Source: a virus. Taken from it: DNA of 24,942 nucleotides. Each line of letters begins with the position of its first letter. The first letter of the stretch is position 1. The stretch spans positions 1 through 24,942 of the IMG/VR virus record IMGVR_UViG_3300020419_000077; one strand, given 5' to 3'. This document shows positions 1 to 9,740 of the stretch, piece by piece. The notes under the pieces are model-generated. The model ran no database searches. It had not been told where the DNA came from and saw only the letters and a list, made by a program, of their open reading frames with translations. A program made the translations under genes and the position numbers.

Positions 1-1
1 T

Positions 2-3000
2 AAGGATAACAATACATCAAACCATAATTATCCACGACCAGGAATTGATCCATATTCAGGTGATAAATCTATCACTATTACTAATGTGGGTGCTACCCTT
101 CACAGTGCTGCTGGTGCAGGTTATATTCCTGAGACAGGTGTACTTTCAGTAACTGTTAATAATCATGGATTTACTGAAGGAGATTACATCCAGATTGTAG
201 ATGGTTCACTTGTAATGACATGTGACCTTGATGGTAACGTAAGTTCTAAAACTTATCCTCGTCAAGGATTTGACTATCCAAGTGGACGTTGGTTAAAGAT
301 CCAGAATGTAACAACAAATGCATTTGATGTTAACGTAGGTATCTCTAGTGATACTACTAATCATACATTTGTATCTGCTGTTTCTAATGGCATCAAGAGA
401 CAGAATGGAACTATTACAGTTAACATTGGTGCATCTCCTGTAACTAACTACACACCGACTAGTGCTTCATACAATGCATCTAGTGGTGATCTTGTTCTTG
501 AGATTGGAGTACATGATTTACAGAACGGTGAGAAGATTAGATTAGCAACTGATTCTTTGACATTTACATGTACAAAAGATAGTAATGCAACTAACCACAC
601 ATATCCTAGAGTTACTGATCCAGCATATAATACTGATCTAGTAATTAAGGATGCTACAACCACAACAATTACAATTGATGTTGGTATTGGTGCTATTGCA
701 GATCAGTATGATCATACCTTCGTAAGTGCTACAACAGATGCTGTCATCTATGATCAAAGATACACACATACATTTGTATCTTCAACAACAAACGCTGTAC
801 ATTTTGAACCACAGTCACCTCACACATTTGTAAGTGCTGTTGCTGATTCTATCAAGCATTATCCTACTGCTAATCATACATTTGTAAGATCTTCTTCTAA
901 TAATATTGAGAAAGAATCTGGAACATTCACTGTTAACGTTGGTGCTAGTGCTGCTAATGATCAGTATCCACATCTGTTTACTACTGCATCTGCTGGTGCT
1001 GTTCAAACTGGTGGTGCTTACTTCCATAAGTTTGTTAGTGCAGTAACTGATTCAGTACATAAAGTATTCACAATTGCTGGTAACCAACAGTATCATAATC
1101 AAGATTGTATTGATGATGTTGTTGATTTACTTGAAGCAATTGGTGATAACCTTGCTTATGGTGGTAACGATAAGACATGGGATGCTGCATACTCATACAA
1201 AACTGGTGCTCACGTTGCTGGTGAAGAAACTGAAACCAATTATGTATTTGAGCAAGCACGTGAGATGTCTGCTCAAGCACTTAGAAACCAGAAGATTCTT
1301 GTTACTGGAGATCATGGTTTACATCAAGTATTTGATAAGAGTATTACCTATGACGAACCAACTCCTCCAATTGACAGATTTGGTGATGCACGTAACTTAG
1401 TTGTTGCTAACAAACTACTCATTGGTGATGAAGCATATGCAAGAATGTTGGTTCAACATCCTGGATTTGTTCCTCCAACAGGTAACCCACAAGATTGTAA
1501 GGATGATATTATAGACTTCGTTGAAGAAGTATCATACAACCTAGCATACGGTGGTAATGATAGAGTTTGGGAGATGACTGATCTCTATGTACAGGGTGCT
1601 CATGTAGCAGGTGAAGAAACTCAGACAGTTGAAGCACTTAATCATGCACGTGATTTGATGATTCAAATTGCTAGGAATGAGGATATTGTAACACTTGGTT
1701 CTCATGGTCGTACACAGGTTAAGGACACTTCTATAACTGTTAATACAGCTGCACATGTAAGCAACAGACATGCTGATGCTAAGGATCTAATCTTAGCTAA
1801 CGTTGACTTTGCAGCAGAGATTGCATTGGGCAGAATGATTGCTCAGTATCCTTCTTACTCATGGCAATCTGGTTACAGTTCTGCTGATTGTTTAGATGAT
1901 CTTAAAGATGTAGTTAAAGTTGTTGCACATAACACAGGTTATGGTGGTAACCATAGAGTATGGGATGCTGCTAACCTTTATGTTGCAGGTGCTCATGCTG
2001 CTGGATCTGAGGCTGAAACTGCCTTTGCATTCAATGCAGTACGTGACATTATTAAAGAGGTTGCTACTAACGTAGATGTTACTGTTGGTGGTCACACATC
2101 ATTAGCTCAGGTTAAAGATACTACCATCACTGATGGTGTAAGTAACGGAGACTGTGCTGTTGTATTGAGTGCTATCGATACTTTGGTTGCTATCTTAACA
2201 GGTACAATCGCTAATCCAGCATCACTACAAAGTGTAACTCGTACAGATTCTAATGGTCCTTGTGAGGACATGAGATCTGCTGTTGGTGTTCTTACTAAGA
2301 TTGTAACTGATGCTCTTGCAGATCCTACTACATTAGAGTCTGTTGTAAAAACTGCTTCTGTTGGATCATGTGAAGATGTAAGATCAACACTTAATAGTCT
2401 ATTCAAGATTGTTATTGATACAGTTCAAACACCAACAACTCTTGATAGTGTAACAAGAACTATTTCTAATGGTGCTTGTCAAGAGGTTGCATCCACAATC
2501 ACAACACTATACCAGATAATTACTGGAACTATTAACTCTACTAGTTACCTTGATTCTATCGAAAGGAACCCTGTTCCTCTTGGTCTAGAGTTTGGTCCTT
2601 CTATCAATGCTAACGCAACAAGTACTAACTCATACTTGTACTTCGACTTTGTTGTTGGTGTATACACAGATCTTACTAGAACAGTTGATGATACTATTAC
2701 ACAGCATACAACGTATCCTCAGTGTGTTGATCAAGCAAACGCTATACGTCAGTACTTCTCTAATATTACCACAGTTATTCAAACTGGATTGGGAAGTGTG
2801 CCACGTCAGGAACCATCACAGTTGTCTACTGCACTGTCATCTAGAGCAACAATCTGGACACTATCAGTAGGTAATGTGGCTAATCCACATGATCTTGAGA
2901 CAGGTACACCAATTAGATTGGTTCCACGTCCACGTTATGATACTAATACTAATTCTTATGTTGATGTTGATAAGCGTTTCGTTAGACTACCTAATGGATT

Positions 3001-6000
3001 TGAAACTAACAGAGAATACTATGTAATTGCTCCTGCAAGAACTACTCAACCTGAGAACTATGGTGTCTCATCTACATTCAATGGTACTGATCAGACTAAG
3101 ATCATGCTTGCAAGCAGCAAAGAAAATGCTGCTGCTGGTATCTACTTACACTCTGCTGAAGTAGAAGATATACATCCAGACGTAGAGATTGATCTATATC
3201 AATTTGTTCTTGATGATAACTATGATCTACACCAGTATGGTTGTGTACTTGATGGTGTAAGTAATACAAACATCCGTACAGATGTTCCACATATCTTTGA
3301 TGTTCCATTCTCTAACACTCCAGGACACACCGTGTTCTTTAGAAAGAGAGAAGGTGGTTCACTACCTCTAGTGGGTGCAGCATATGCTAGTGATACTACT
3401 GTTGCAGATGCTAATGGTAGACTATTAAATAACAAGTATTTCTTTGCTAGGTATCAAACAGAGAAAGTCTTTACTATTCACAAGACTAAGAGTGATGCAG
3501 AACAGGGTGTTAATCCAATAACATATCAACCAGGCATTTACGACTTCAACGTCTTCGCTAACAAGCGTGAGTCACCAATGATGTTTGACCCAACGTATGT
3601 TAATCCTAATACTACTCCAATAATATATGGTAAGTGGTATATTCAGGTTGAGAATGATAATGGTACAGATCAAATCATCAAGAGACTTAGAGAGTATGCT
3701 GATGGTATTGATAAGACTAATGACTCTTGGTTCGAAAGAATTAAGGATGAGAGACCTGCTAATGATAGACTATATCGTTTACGTTATGTTGTACCTCAGT
3801 ACCTTAAGTCTGTTCGTGATCCACTTAACGGATTTACCATCAAGACAAGGACTGACGAGACTAGAAGATTAGTACCTCAGAAATTAGTTCTTAAGCCTGT
3901 TTCAGGTAACGTGACTAAAGCACGTTTCTCTAACCCAGTACAATCTAATGAGTACATTGGATATACTAAGGCAGACTTCATTAACTTCAGTCTTAATGAT
4001 GAAGTAGCATACGATCCATACAAGAAGGATCTTGTAGCTAATACACAGTTTGCTAAGGTTGTTACTACCCAAAACTATATCTCTATGACTATCCAGTCTG
4101 GTAGATATATTACTCAGGGTTCTGATGATTACTTAGAACTAACTGTATTTGAACAGGGCGTTACTAATCCTGCATTAACAAACACTAAGTTTACTACTGT
4201 TAAGATTACTGCACCTCAAGGTGGATCCTTCGTTGCTAATAAGACACAATCTGTAGTAGGTAACAGGATTGATTGGGCTGGTAACTCTACTGGTTATGGT
4301 TACTTACATGCCATCATGCAAGTACCTGGTACTGCTACATGGCACATGATCCTTAAGGATACAGTTGGTAAGATTGACTATGATTCAATTGATAACATAA
4401 GGTTTAGTCAAGGCACTGCATTTGCTGATCTACTTGCTGATCCTGACTTTGGTAAGTCATTGGTACTCAAGGATCTTATTAAGAAAGGTTATCCTGAATT
4501 CTATTATAGACAGAATGGTGCTGGTGTTTATACTATCACACCAGGTGATATTATTGAAGACGATGCAAGCATCCAATACTATGTTGAATCAGTAGAAGAT
4601 GTTGGTCAGATTGATGACAACTTCTATATCTTTAATACACAAGAGATTCAGAAACGTATCTATGGTCAGCAAGATGGTATTTACTATCTAACTGCTGTTC
4701 GTGGTAACATTTCACCACTACCTCAAGGTGCTGGTAACTTAGGTAACTTCAGGAACTTCAAGTTCTCTCAACCTATCAGCAAACTATATCCATTAAACTA
4801 TAAGAACGATCCTCTCTGGTATCAGCAGTTGGATGCAACATTAGTTGATCCACCTCAGACATATTCTGCTGCTGATAACTATGTTCATGGTCTTGTAAGA
4901 GTTAACGACTTTAAAGGTTCATTAACTCAAGAGAGTGTCATTGATTTAGTTAATAACAATGCATTTGGAACTAATACTTATACACAAGTATCATCTTCCG
5001 TTGATAATAGAATTAGAGCACAGAAAGGTAATGCTGCTTCTGGATCAGAAGACAGATTGATTCCTATTGTTGGTGACAGTACAGTCTTAACAGATCAACG
5101 ATACTACGTTGAACTTCGAAGACCATCTATCGCAAGAGCAGGTAACCATACATTTGAATATCTTGGTTTTGGTCCAGGTAACTACTCAACTGGTCTACCT
5201 GCTAGACAGGAAGTTGTTCTTACAGAGATACAAGACTTCTATGCACAGTCTAAGAAGCAAGATGGTGGTCTAGTATTCTACACTGGTCTTAACTCTAATG
5301 GTGACCTATACATTGGTAACCGTAAGATTGATGCTATCACTGGTGAAGAAGTATTCCTAGAGTCTGCATCACTTGTTGATTCTGATGATGATGACGAGTC
5401 ATTAGGTAATCTAGTTACAACGTTTGATACTCCTGTTACATTTAATGAGTACATCACTGTTAATGGTGGTGAGGCTCAGGATAAGAGAAGTACATTCAAC
5501 TCACCTGTTCTAGTTAACGTTCTTGGAACTGTTAGAAACAGTCCTGCTTTGGTAATATCTTCCTTCGTTGATCCTGCGATTGATGATGGTTCTCTTGATA
5601 GATCAGCATTCGTCAGAAATGTCGAAACTGGTGGTGATATTGTCATTGCTAGGAATAAAATTTCCGCAGCAATTTTCCAGTTCAATAGTCGCAGAGATGG
5701 TCAAGCATACAAGATTCAAACACATGTTGTAGGTGCTGTACCTTCTAACATTACTCCTGATCAAACTGGTGCATTTAATGCAAGTCAGATTGTTCAGTAT
5801 GGTAATGCTGGTACACCTCTATCTGGTGATTTCTTACTTAAAGGTGAGAGTATTGGTAAGACTGGATCACTTGGTTGGATCTACTCTAACTACTACACAT
5901 TAATTGGTAATGCTGTTCCTGAATCATTTGCATTTAATAATACTAATATTATTACAATCAAGTGGACTTCACTAACTAACCAGCAACTTGGTATTACATC

Positions 6001-9000
6001 ATCTTCTGAGATTAAGATCTCTGGATTTACAGATAGTGATTTCAATGGCACATGGCAGGTTATATCAAATGGATTTAATCCTGCTGCTGATTCATTACAA
6101 ATTGCTATTGGTTCAACTAAGAACACTGTTAACAATCAGAACCCAAGAATGTGGTCTGATGAAGTTGCAGCTAATTCCAACGTTTCAATTGAGTACTCTA
6201 ACTCTAACTGGAAAGAGTGGGGTGTTATTGGTGCTGAAGCACTTAGAACAGAGACTGATGCTATTGGTGATTACAAACTTGGTATTAACACAGTTGGTAG
6301 ATCTGATAAAGCATCATTCGAAACAAACTTCGTTGATGCTAAGACAACTCCACGTGCTAACTTGGATGTTGTTGGTACTGCATTTATTAGTGGTAAGAAG
6401 ATCACTGACTATGCATCACACAATACAGATGCTACCAGAACATATCAGGATCGTACTGATGCATTCATGGTTGGTGGTGATAGTGCTTCACCAACTGATG
6501 AGGCAACCTTACGTGTTTCTACCGCTAACGGTGGACGTGTTGGTGTTAACGTAACCGATGCAGAACTTGATAGAGCACTGGTTGTTGATGGCACATCTAG
6601 ATTTACAGATGATGCTAAGTTCGAAGAGGACATTGAGATCAATGGTGGTGGTGGAGCTAATACTGCACAGGTTAGAACTACTATTACTACAGGAACGATT
6701 GAGTTCTTCCCAAGTCTATTTGTTGGAACATTAGATTTTGCACCTACTGCTGGTACAGTTCATGTTGCTAACGATAGTACTGCTGATCAATTCATTCGTG
6801 TAGGTAATGCTTCACTTCATAGTAACATATGGATTGGTGCTACTCCTGATACTTCTACCAATATTTCTAAGATAGAGATAGGTGGTGCTTATAACAACAA
6901 CGAATCATTATCATTCACACTTATAGGTACTAAGTCATTCAAGACTAAGGGAGACTTCCAGTTAGGTACAGATAGAGGACTACTTGACACTGTTAAGTTA
7001 TCATCTACTGCTGGAACTGTTGAGTTCTTCTCTGGTAGTTCTGCTACATCTAAACTTGACTTTGCTACTAACGCTGCTGAGATCACAATCGCTGGTAAGG
7101 GTGGTACTACAACAATTAGAAATAACCTAGTCGTTGATTCTACTGCTAGATTTAACTCTGACATCACACTCTGTGGTGGATTTGCTTCTTACTCATTCAC
7201 AGCAGACAGAGCACAGATTGGAACTACTCCATTCAATCATGCTAGTGGAGATCTTGGCAACAATATATTCAACAGTAACGTTGACTTGATTGATGTATTA
7301 AGAGTCGTAAGCACTGATGAAAATTACAACGCAATTGATACTTCTGGTAGTGGTGATTGGGGTGGAACAGTATTCCAGAATACAATCACAGCAATCGCTG
7401 GTACAGTTGAACCTTTAAATCTACCAGCTCTAACTGGTGAACAGTTCTACTTACCACTTAAGAATCGTCCTTATGATTCTGCTGGTGTTCAGTACTTTAG
7501 TGAGAATGATATTCTTATTATTGATACCGATGACACTGGTAACAAACATCCAGAATTTGTTAAGGTTATTTCTCTTCCAAGAATTAACGTTGCACCTTAC
7601 TACATCGTAGTTGAAAGACTACCATTTGGTACATATACTGCTAAGAGATCTGATCATTCAGATACTACTGCTATCTACAAGTGTATTGTTCAGTTCAATG
7701 CTACTTGGACAACTACAACTTTAGATGACACAGGTACTGAGGAAAATGTATACTTAGCACAGTTTGGTGGATCTATTGCAATTGGTGATTATGTAATCAT
7801 TGATCGTGAAGATACAACTGCTGATGGTATATTTGATCAGGGTGAACTCTTTAAGGTTAAGACTCTATTGAGTCAGGTTGCTAAGAAACTAACCATTAAG
7901 AATGGTTGTGATACTGCTAACGAGGAAATTGTATTTGAAGTTGATTCAACAACTGGTAATACAACGATGGGTTCAGGTGGAACTACCATCATCAATGGTC
8001 AGTTGAATCTCAATGGTACATGTACTACACCATACACAAATTCAACAACTAATAAGAAGTTAACTATATCAGATGGATCTGGTATTACAACCTTCGAGGT
8101 TGACACTTGTACAGGTGACACAAACATTGGTAACCATCATGGTACAGTCTTCATGCTTAGTGAGCAGTTTGGTACAACACCTTCTGCATACACTAAGGAT
8201 GTTGATGAAGTTCATGTGTACAGACACAATCCAATGTCTGTTATCTCTGGTGGTCCTGCATCAACAACTTCTGCTGCTATTACTTCAGCAACATCAAATA
8301 TTGAGATACAAGGTAATCTAACATCATTCCTTAAGGGTGATATGATTGCACTCTATACTACATCATCTATTGAAATTATTAGAGTCACCGATGATCCTTA
8401 CACAGGTTCAGGTGGTGAGTTTATTCTACCAACAGCATCTAATGCTGAGTATGTCAACGGTGGTCGTGGAATTGAAGGAACTAGTGCAATAGCATTCTCT
8501 ATTGGTACTAACCTTGTTAAGTTAGACAAGTATGAGAGAACTACAACACTCTTACATGATATGGCTGCAACTCAAGCAGACAGAGCAACAGCACTTAAGG
8601 CTAGATCACCAAATAATAGTGATATTAGACTTGAAATCTCACTCAGAGATGCTGATCTAATTGCTCCTAAACTTGATTATATAACTCTTGTCAGAATAGG
8701 ATCTGAATTCTTCTTACCTGACTCTGTTGATGGAACACTTGATGCATTCTATGCAATCAAGATGCCTAAGCAGATCAGAGAACCTAACCTTGTTGGTACT
8801 ACACCAGTTCAATTATTTGGTGGTGGAACTACTACTATTAATCAAGATCTTGAGGTTATCAGTGGTGCTGTTAGAATGTATGGTTCTGATGGCAAGACTC
8901 TGGTCATGTCTATCTCTAACGATGATGGTCACTCAGGTGATGGATCACTCGAAGATCCTAAGACAGATACTGCTGGACTTACACTTAAAGGTCCTGGTGC

Positions 9001-9736
9001 ATTCTATGGTGATCTTAAGGTTTACTATGATGACTGTCAGATGTTCGGACTTTGCAACACTGAAACTACATTCAGAGTTACAAACAAAGAAGGTAACATC
9101 TTGATGGGTGAAACCTTCTATCAGGCAGGTAAAGTATTAGCACTTGAATCAGCAATTGATCCTATATTCCATATAGATAACTTAGGCACTGCTGGTGTTG
9201 GTGGAACTGAAGGTCCTAAAGACTTTAAGATCTATCAGAACAACGCTATTGACTCATTCGGTATTGAGAAATACTGGACTGCTGGTGGTGGTAGGAGACA
9301 TACTTATGTTGCCTTTGATCCTACAACTGGTCTTGGTCAGCAAATTGATAACCCACTACAAGTTAACCAGAACTATCTTGTTAACGCATCTTCTGGAAGC
9401 AACATGGTTGTTTACTTACCAGAAAATGCACAGACAGGTGACATGATTAGATTCATTGAACTTAGTGGTAACTTGACATATAACACAAGTCTGATTATCA
9501 GAGCGAAGAAGATCAACAACATTGCTACGAATATTCAAGGTGATGGTGCTGGTTCAAGAATCGATGCTGGTGCTGGTCAGACATTGAACACAGCATGGGA
9601 TTCAGGTGAGTTAATTATTCAGACACGCAACGCATCATTCGGTCTAGTTTATGCTGGTACTGTTGACGTTGAAGGTTCTCCTTCTGCACAAACCATTCCT
9701 CCTGCATTGAGAGGATGGTGGTTAATCGAACTCTAA
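2..9736 (+). CDS. Giant fibre-like virion structural protein (5' partial)
   Basis: The reading frame is open from the first complete codon of the window with no stop before 86, so the true start lies upstream; the GTG at 86 is not a convincing start because the 28 codons before it encode sequence of the same type (YPRPGIDPYSG). At least 3243 residues are visible. From the N-terminus: about seven HTFVSAV-type repeats, three ~130-aa helical repeats containing YGGN and GAH[VA]AG, four exact-period 36-aa repeats, a long beta-rich middle, then fibre-shaft-like segments (for example GRVGVNVTDAELDRALVVDG) and a C-terminal LPENAQTGDMIRF segment like those near fibre tips. There is no signal peptide or membrane span. 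Very large repeat-built structural proteins of this kind are typical of T4-like marine phages. It lies 4 nt before the first collar gene. The role as a tail or baseplate fibre is inferred; I cannot name a T4 counterpart. Confidence 0.85.
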   Translation, partial: KDNNTSNHNYPRPGIDPYSGDKSITITNVGATLHSAAGAGYIPETGVLSVTVNNHGFTEGDYIQIVDGSLVMTCDLDGNVSSKTYPRQGFDYPSGRWLKIQNVTTNAFDVNVGISSDTTNHTFVSAVSNGIKRQNGTITVNIGASPVTNYTPTSASYNASSGDLVLEIGVHDLQNGEKIRLATDSLTFTCTKDSNATNHTYPRVTDPAYNTDLVIKDATTTTITIDVGIGAIADQYDHTFVSATTDAVIYDQRYTHTFVSSTTNAVHFEPQSPHTFVSAVADSIKHYPTANHTFVRSSSNNIEKESGTFTVNVGASAANDQYPHLFTTASAGAVQTGGAYFHKFVSAVTDSVHKVFTIAGNQQYHNQDCIDDVVDLLEAIGDNLAYGGNDKTWDAAYSYKTGAHVAGEETETNYVFEQAREMSAQALRNQKILVTGDHGLHQVFDKSITYDEPTPPIDRFGDARNLVVANKLLIGDEAYARMLVQHPGFVPPTGNPQDCKDDIIDFVEEVSYNLAYGGNDRVWEMTDLYVQGAHVAGEETQTVEALNHARDLMIQIARNEDIVTLGSHGRTQVKDTSITVNTAAHVSNRHADAKDLILANVDFAAEIALGRMIAQYPSYSWQSGYSSADCLDDLKDVVKVVAHNTGYGGNHRVWDAANLYVAGAHAAGSEAETAFAFNAVRDIIKEVATNVDVTVGGHTSLAQVKDTTITDGVSNGDCAVVLSAIDTLVAILTGTIANPASLQSVTRTDSNGPCEDMRSAVGVLTKIVTDALADPTTLESVVKTASVGSCEDVRSTLNSLFKIVIDTVQTPTTLDSVTRTISNGACQEVASTITTLYQIITGTINSTSYLDSIERNPVPLGLEFGPSINANATSTNSYLYFDFVVGVYTDLTRTVDDTITQHTTYPQCVDQANAIRQYFSNITTVIQTGLGSVPRQEPSQLSTALSSRATIWTLSVGNVANPHDLETGTPIRLVPRPRYDTNTNSYVDVDKRFVRLPNGFETNREYYVIAPARTTQPENYGVSSTFNGTDQTKIMLASSKENAAAGIYLHSAEVEDIHPDVEIDLYQFVLDDNYDLHQYGCVLDGVSNTNIRTDVPHIFDVPFSNTPGHTVFFRKREGGSLPLVGAAYASDTTVADANGRLLNNKYFFARYQTEKVFTIHKTKSDAEQGVNPITYQPGIYDFNVFANKRESPMMFDPTYVNPNTTPIIYGKWYIQVENDNGTDQIIKRLREYADGIDKTNDSWFERIKDERPANDRLYRLRYVVPQYLKSVRDPLNGFTIKTRTDETRRLVPQKLVLKPVSGNVTKARFSNPVQSNEYIGYTKADFINFSLNDEVAYDPYKKDLVANTQFAKVVTTQNYISMTIQSGRYITQGSDDYLELTVFEQGVTNPALTNTKFTTVKITAPQGGSFVANKTQSVVGNRIDWAGNSTGYGYLHAIMQVPGTATWHMILKDTVGKIDYDSIDNIRFSQGTAFADLLADPDFGKSLVLKDLIKKGYPEFYYRQNGAGVYTITPGDIIEDDASIQYYVESVEDVGQIDDNFYIFNTQEIQKRIYGQQDGIYYLTAVRGNISPLPQGAGNLGNFRNFKFSQPISKLYPLNYKNDPLWYQQLDATLVDPPQTYSAADNYVHGLVRVNDFKGSLTQESVIDLVNNNAFGTNTYTQVSSSVDNRIRAQKGNAASGSEDRLIPIVGDSTVLTDQRYYVELRRPSIARAGNHTFEYLGFGPGNYSTGLPARQEVVLTEIQDFYAQSKKQDGGLVFYTGLNSNGDLYIGNRKIDAITGEEVFLESASLVDSDDDDESLGNLVTTFDTPVTFNEYITVNGGEAQDKRSTFNSPVLVNVLGTVRNSPALVISSFVDPAIDDGSLDRSAFVRNVETGGDIVIARNKISAAIFQFNSRRDGQAYKIQTHVVGAVPSNITPDQTGAFNASQIVQYGNAGTPLSGDFLLKGESIGKTGSLGWIYSNYYTLIGNAVPESFAFNNTNIITIKWTSLTNQQLGITSSSEIKISGFTDSDFNGTWQVISNGFNPAADSLQIAIGSTKNTVNNQNPRMWSDEVAANSNVSIEYSNSNWKEWGVIGAEALRTETDAIGDYKLGINTVGRSDKASFETNFVDAKTTPRANLDVVGTAFISGKKITDYASHNTDATRTYQDRTDAFMVGGDSASPTDEATLRVSTANGGRVGVNVTDAELDRALVVDGTSRFTDDAKFEEDIEINGGGGANTAQVRTTITTGTIEFFPSLFVGTLDFAPTAGTVHVANDSTADQFIRVGNASLHSNIWIGATPDTSTNISKIEIGGAYNNNESLSFTLIGTKSFKTKGDFQLGTDRGLLDTVKLSSTAGTVEFFSGSSATSKLDFATNAAEITIAGKGGTTTIRNNLVVDSTARFNSDITLCGGFASYSFTADRAQIGTTPFNHASGDLGNNIFNSNVDLIDVLRVVSTDENYNAIDTSGSGDWGGTVFQNTITAIAGTVEPLNLPALTGEQFYLPLKNRPYDSAGVQYFSENDILIIDTDDTGNKHPEFVKVISLPRINVAPYYIVVERLPFGTYTAKRSDHSDTTAIYKCIVQFNATWTTTTLDDTGTEENVYLAQFGGSIAIGDYVIIDREDTTADGIFDQGELFKVKTLLSQVAKKLTIKNGCDTANEEIVFEVDSTTGNTTMGSGGTTIINGQLNLNGTCTTPYTNSTTNKKLTISDGSGITTFEVDTCTGDTNIGNHHGTVFMLSEQFGTTPSAYTKDVDEVHVYRHNPMSVISGGPASTTSAAITSATSNIEIQGNLTSFLKGDMIALYTTSSIEIIRVTDDPYTGSGGEFILPTASNAEYVNGGRGIEGTSAIAFSIGTNLVKLDKYERTTTLLHDMAATQADRATALKARSPNNSDIRLEISLRDADLIAPKLDYITLVRIGSEFFLPDSVDGTLDAFYAIKMPKQIREPNLVGTTPVQLFGGGTTTINQDLEVISGAVRMYGSDGKTLVMSISNDDGHSGDGSLEDPKTDTAGLTLKGPGAFYGDLKVYYDDCQMFGLCNTETTFRVTNKEGNILMGETFYQAGKVLALESAIDPIFHIDNLGTAGVGGTEGPKDFKIYQNNAIDSFGIEKYWTAGGGRRHTYVAFDPTTGLGQQIDNPLQVNQNYLVNASSGSNMVVYLPENAQTGDMIRFIELSGNLTYNTSLIIRAKKINNIATNIQGDGAGSRIDAGAGQTLNTAWDSGELIIQTRNASFGLVYAGTVDVEGSPSAQTIPPALRGWWLIEL
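361..1065 (+). repeat. HTFVSAV-type short protein repeats
   Basis: Within the giant protein the motif H-[TKL]-F-[VT]-x3-x3-[IV] recurs about seven times: HTFVSAVSNGIKR, HTFVSATTDAVI, HTFVSSTTNAVH, HTFVSAVADSIKH, HTFVRSSSNNIEK, HLFTTASAGAVQ and HKFVSAVTDSVHK. Spacing is uneven (about 18 to 40 or more residues), and some copies are preceded by a VNVGASxxxxxY segment. This fits short beta-hairpin building blocks in a fibre. Confidence 0.8.
1100..2146 (+). repeat. Three ~130-aa repeats (YGGN / GAHVAG module)
   Basis: Copies begin at 1100, 1490 and 1883 (periods 390 and 393 nt). Each opens with [QA]DCxDD followed by an amphipathic helix, then [LT][AG]YGGN[DH], W[DE], a [VT]xGAH[VA]AG segment, and a helix with an R-[ED] pair. 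The third copy leads straight into the 36-aa repeats at 2147. The copies have diverged at DNA level but keep the same anchor residues, which indicates old tandem duplication under structural constraint. Confidence 0.85.
2147..2578 (+). repeat. Four exact 36-aa tandem repeats
   Basis: Repeat units start at 2147, 2255, 2363 and 2471, an exact 108-nt period. Each unit begins G-x-C-[AEQ] (GDCAVV, GPCEDM, GSCEDV, GACQEV), continues as a hydrophobic helix, and ends in a xxLxSVxRT-like segment (LQSVTRT, LESVVKT, LDSVTRT, LDSIERN). One conserved cysteine per unit suggests a regular helical solenoid or a stacked coiled segment. Confidence 0.85.
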
Positions 9737-9740
9737 AAAA

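Noticed and set aside
86-88. GTG at 86 as the start of the giant gene
   Set aside because: The frame is open back to base 2 and encodes the same kind of sequence; the gene is cut by the window edge.
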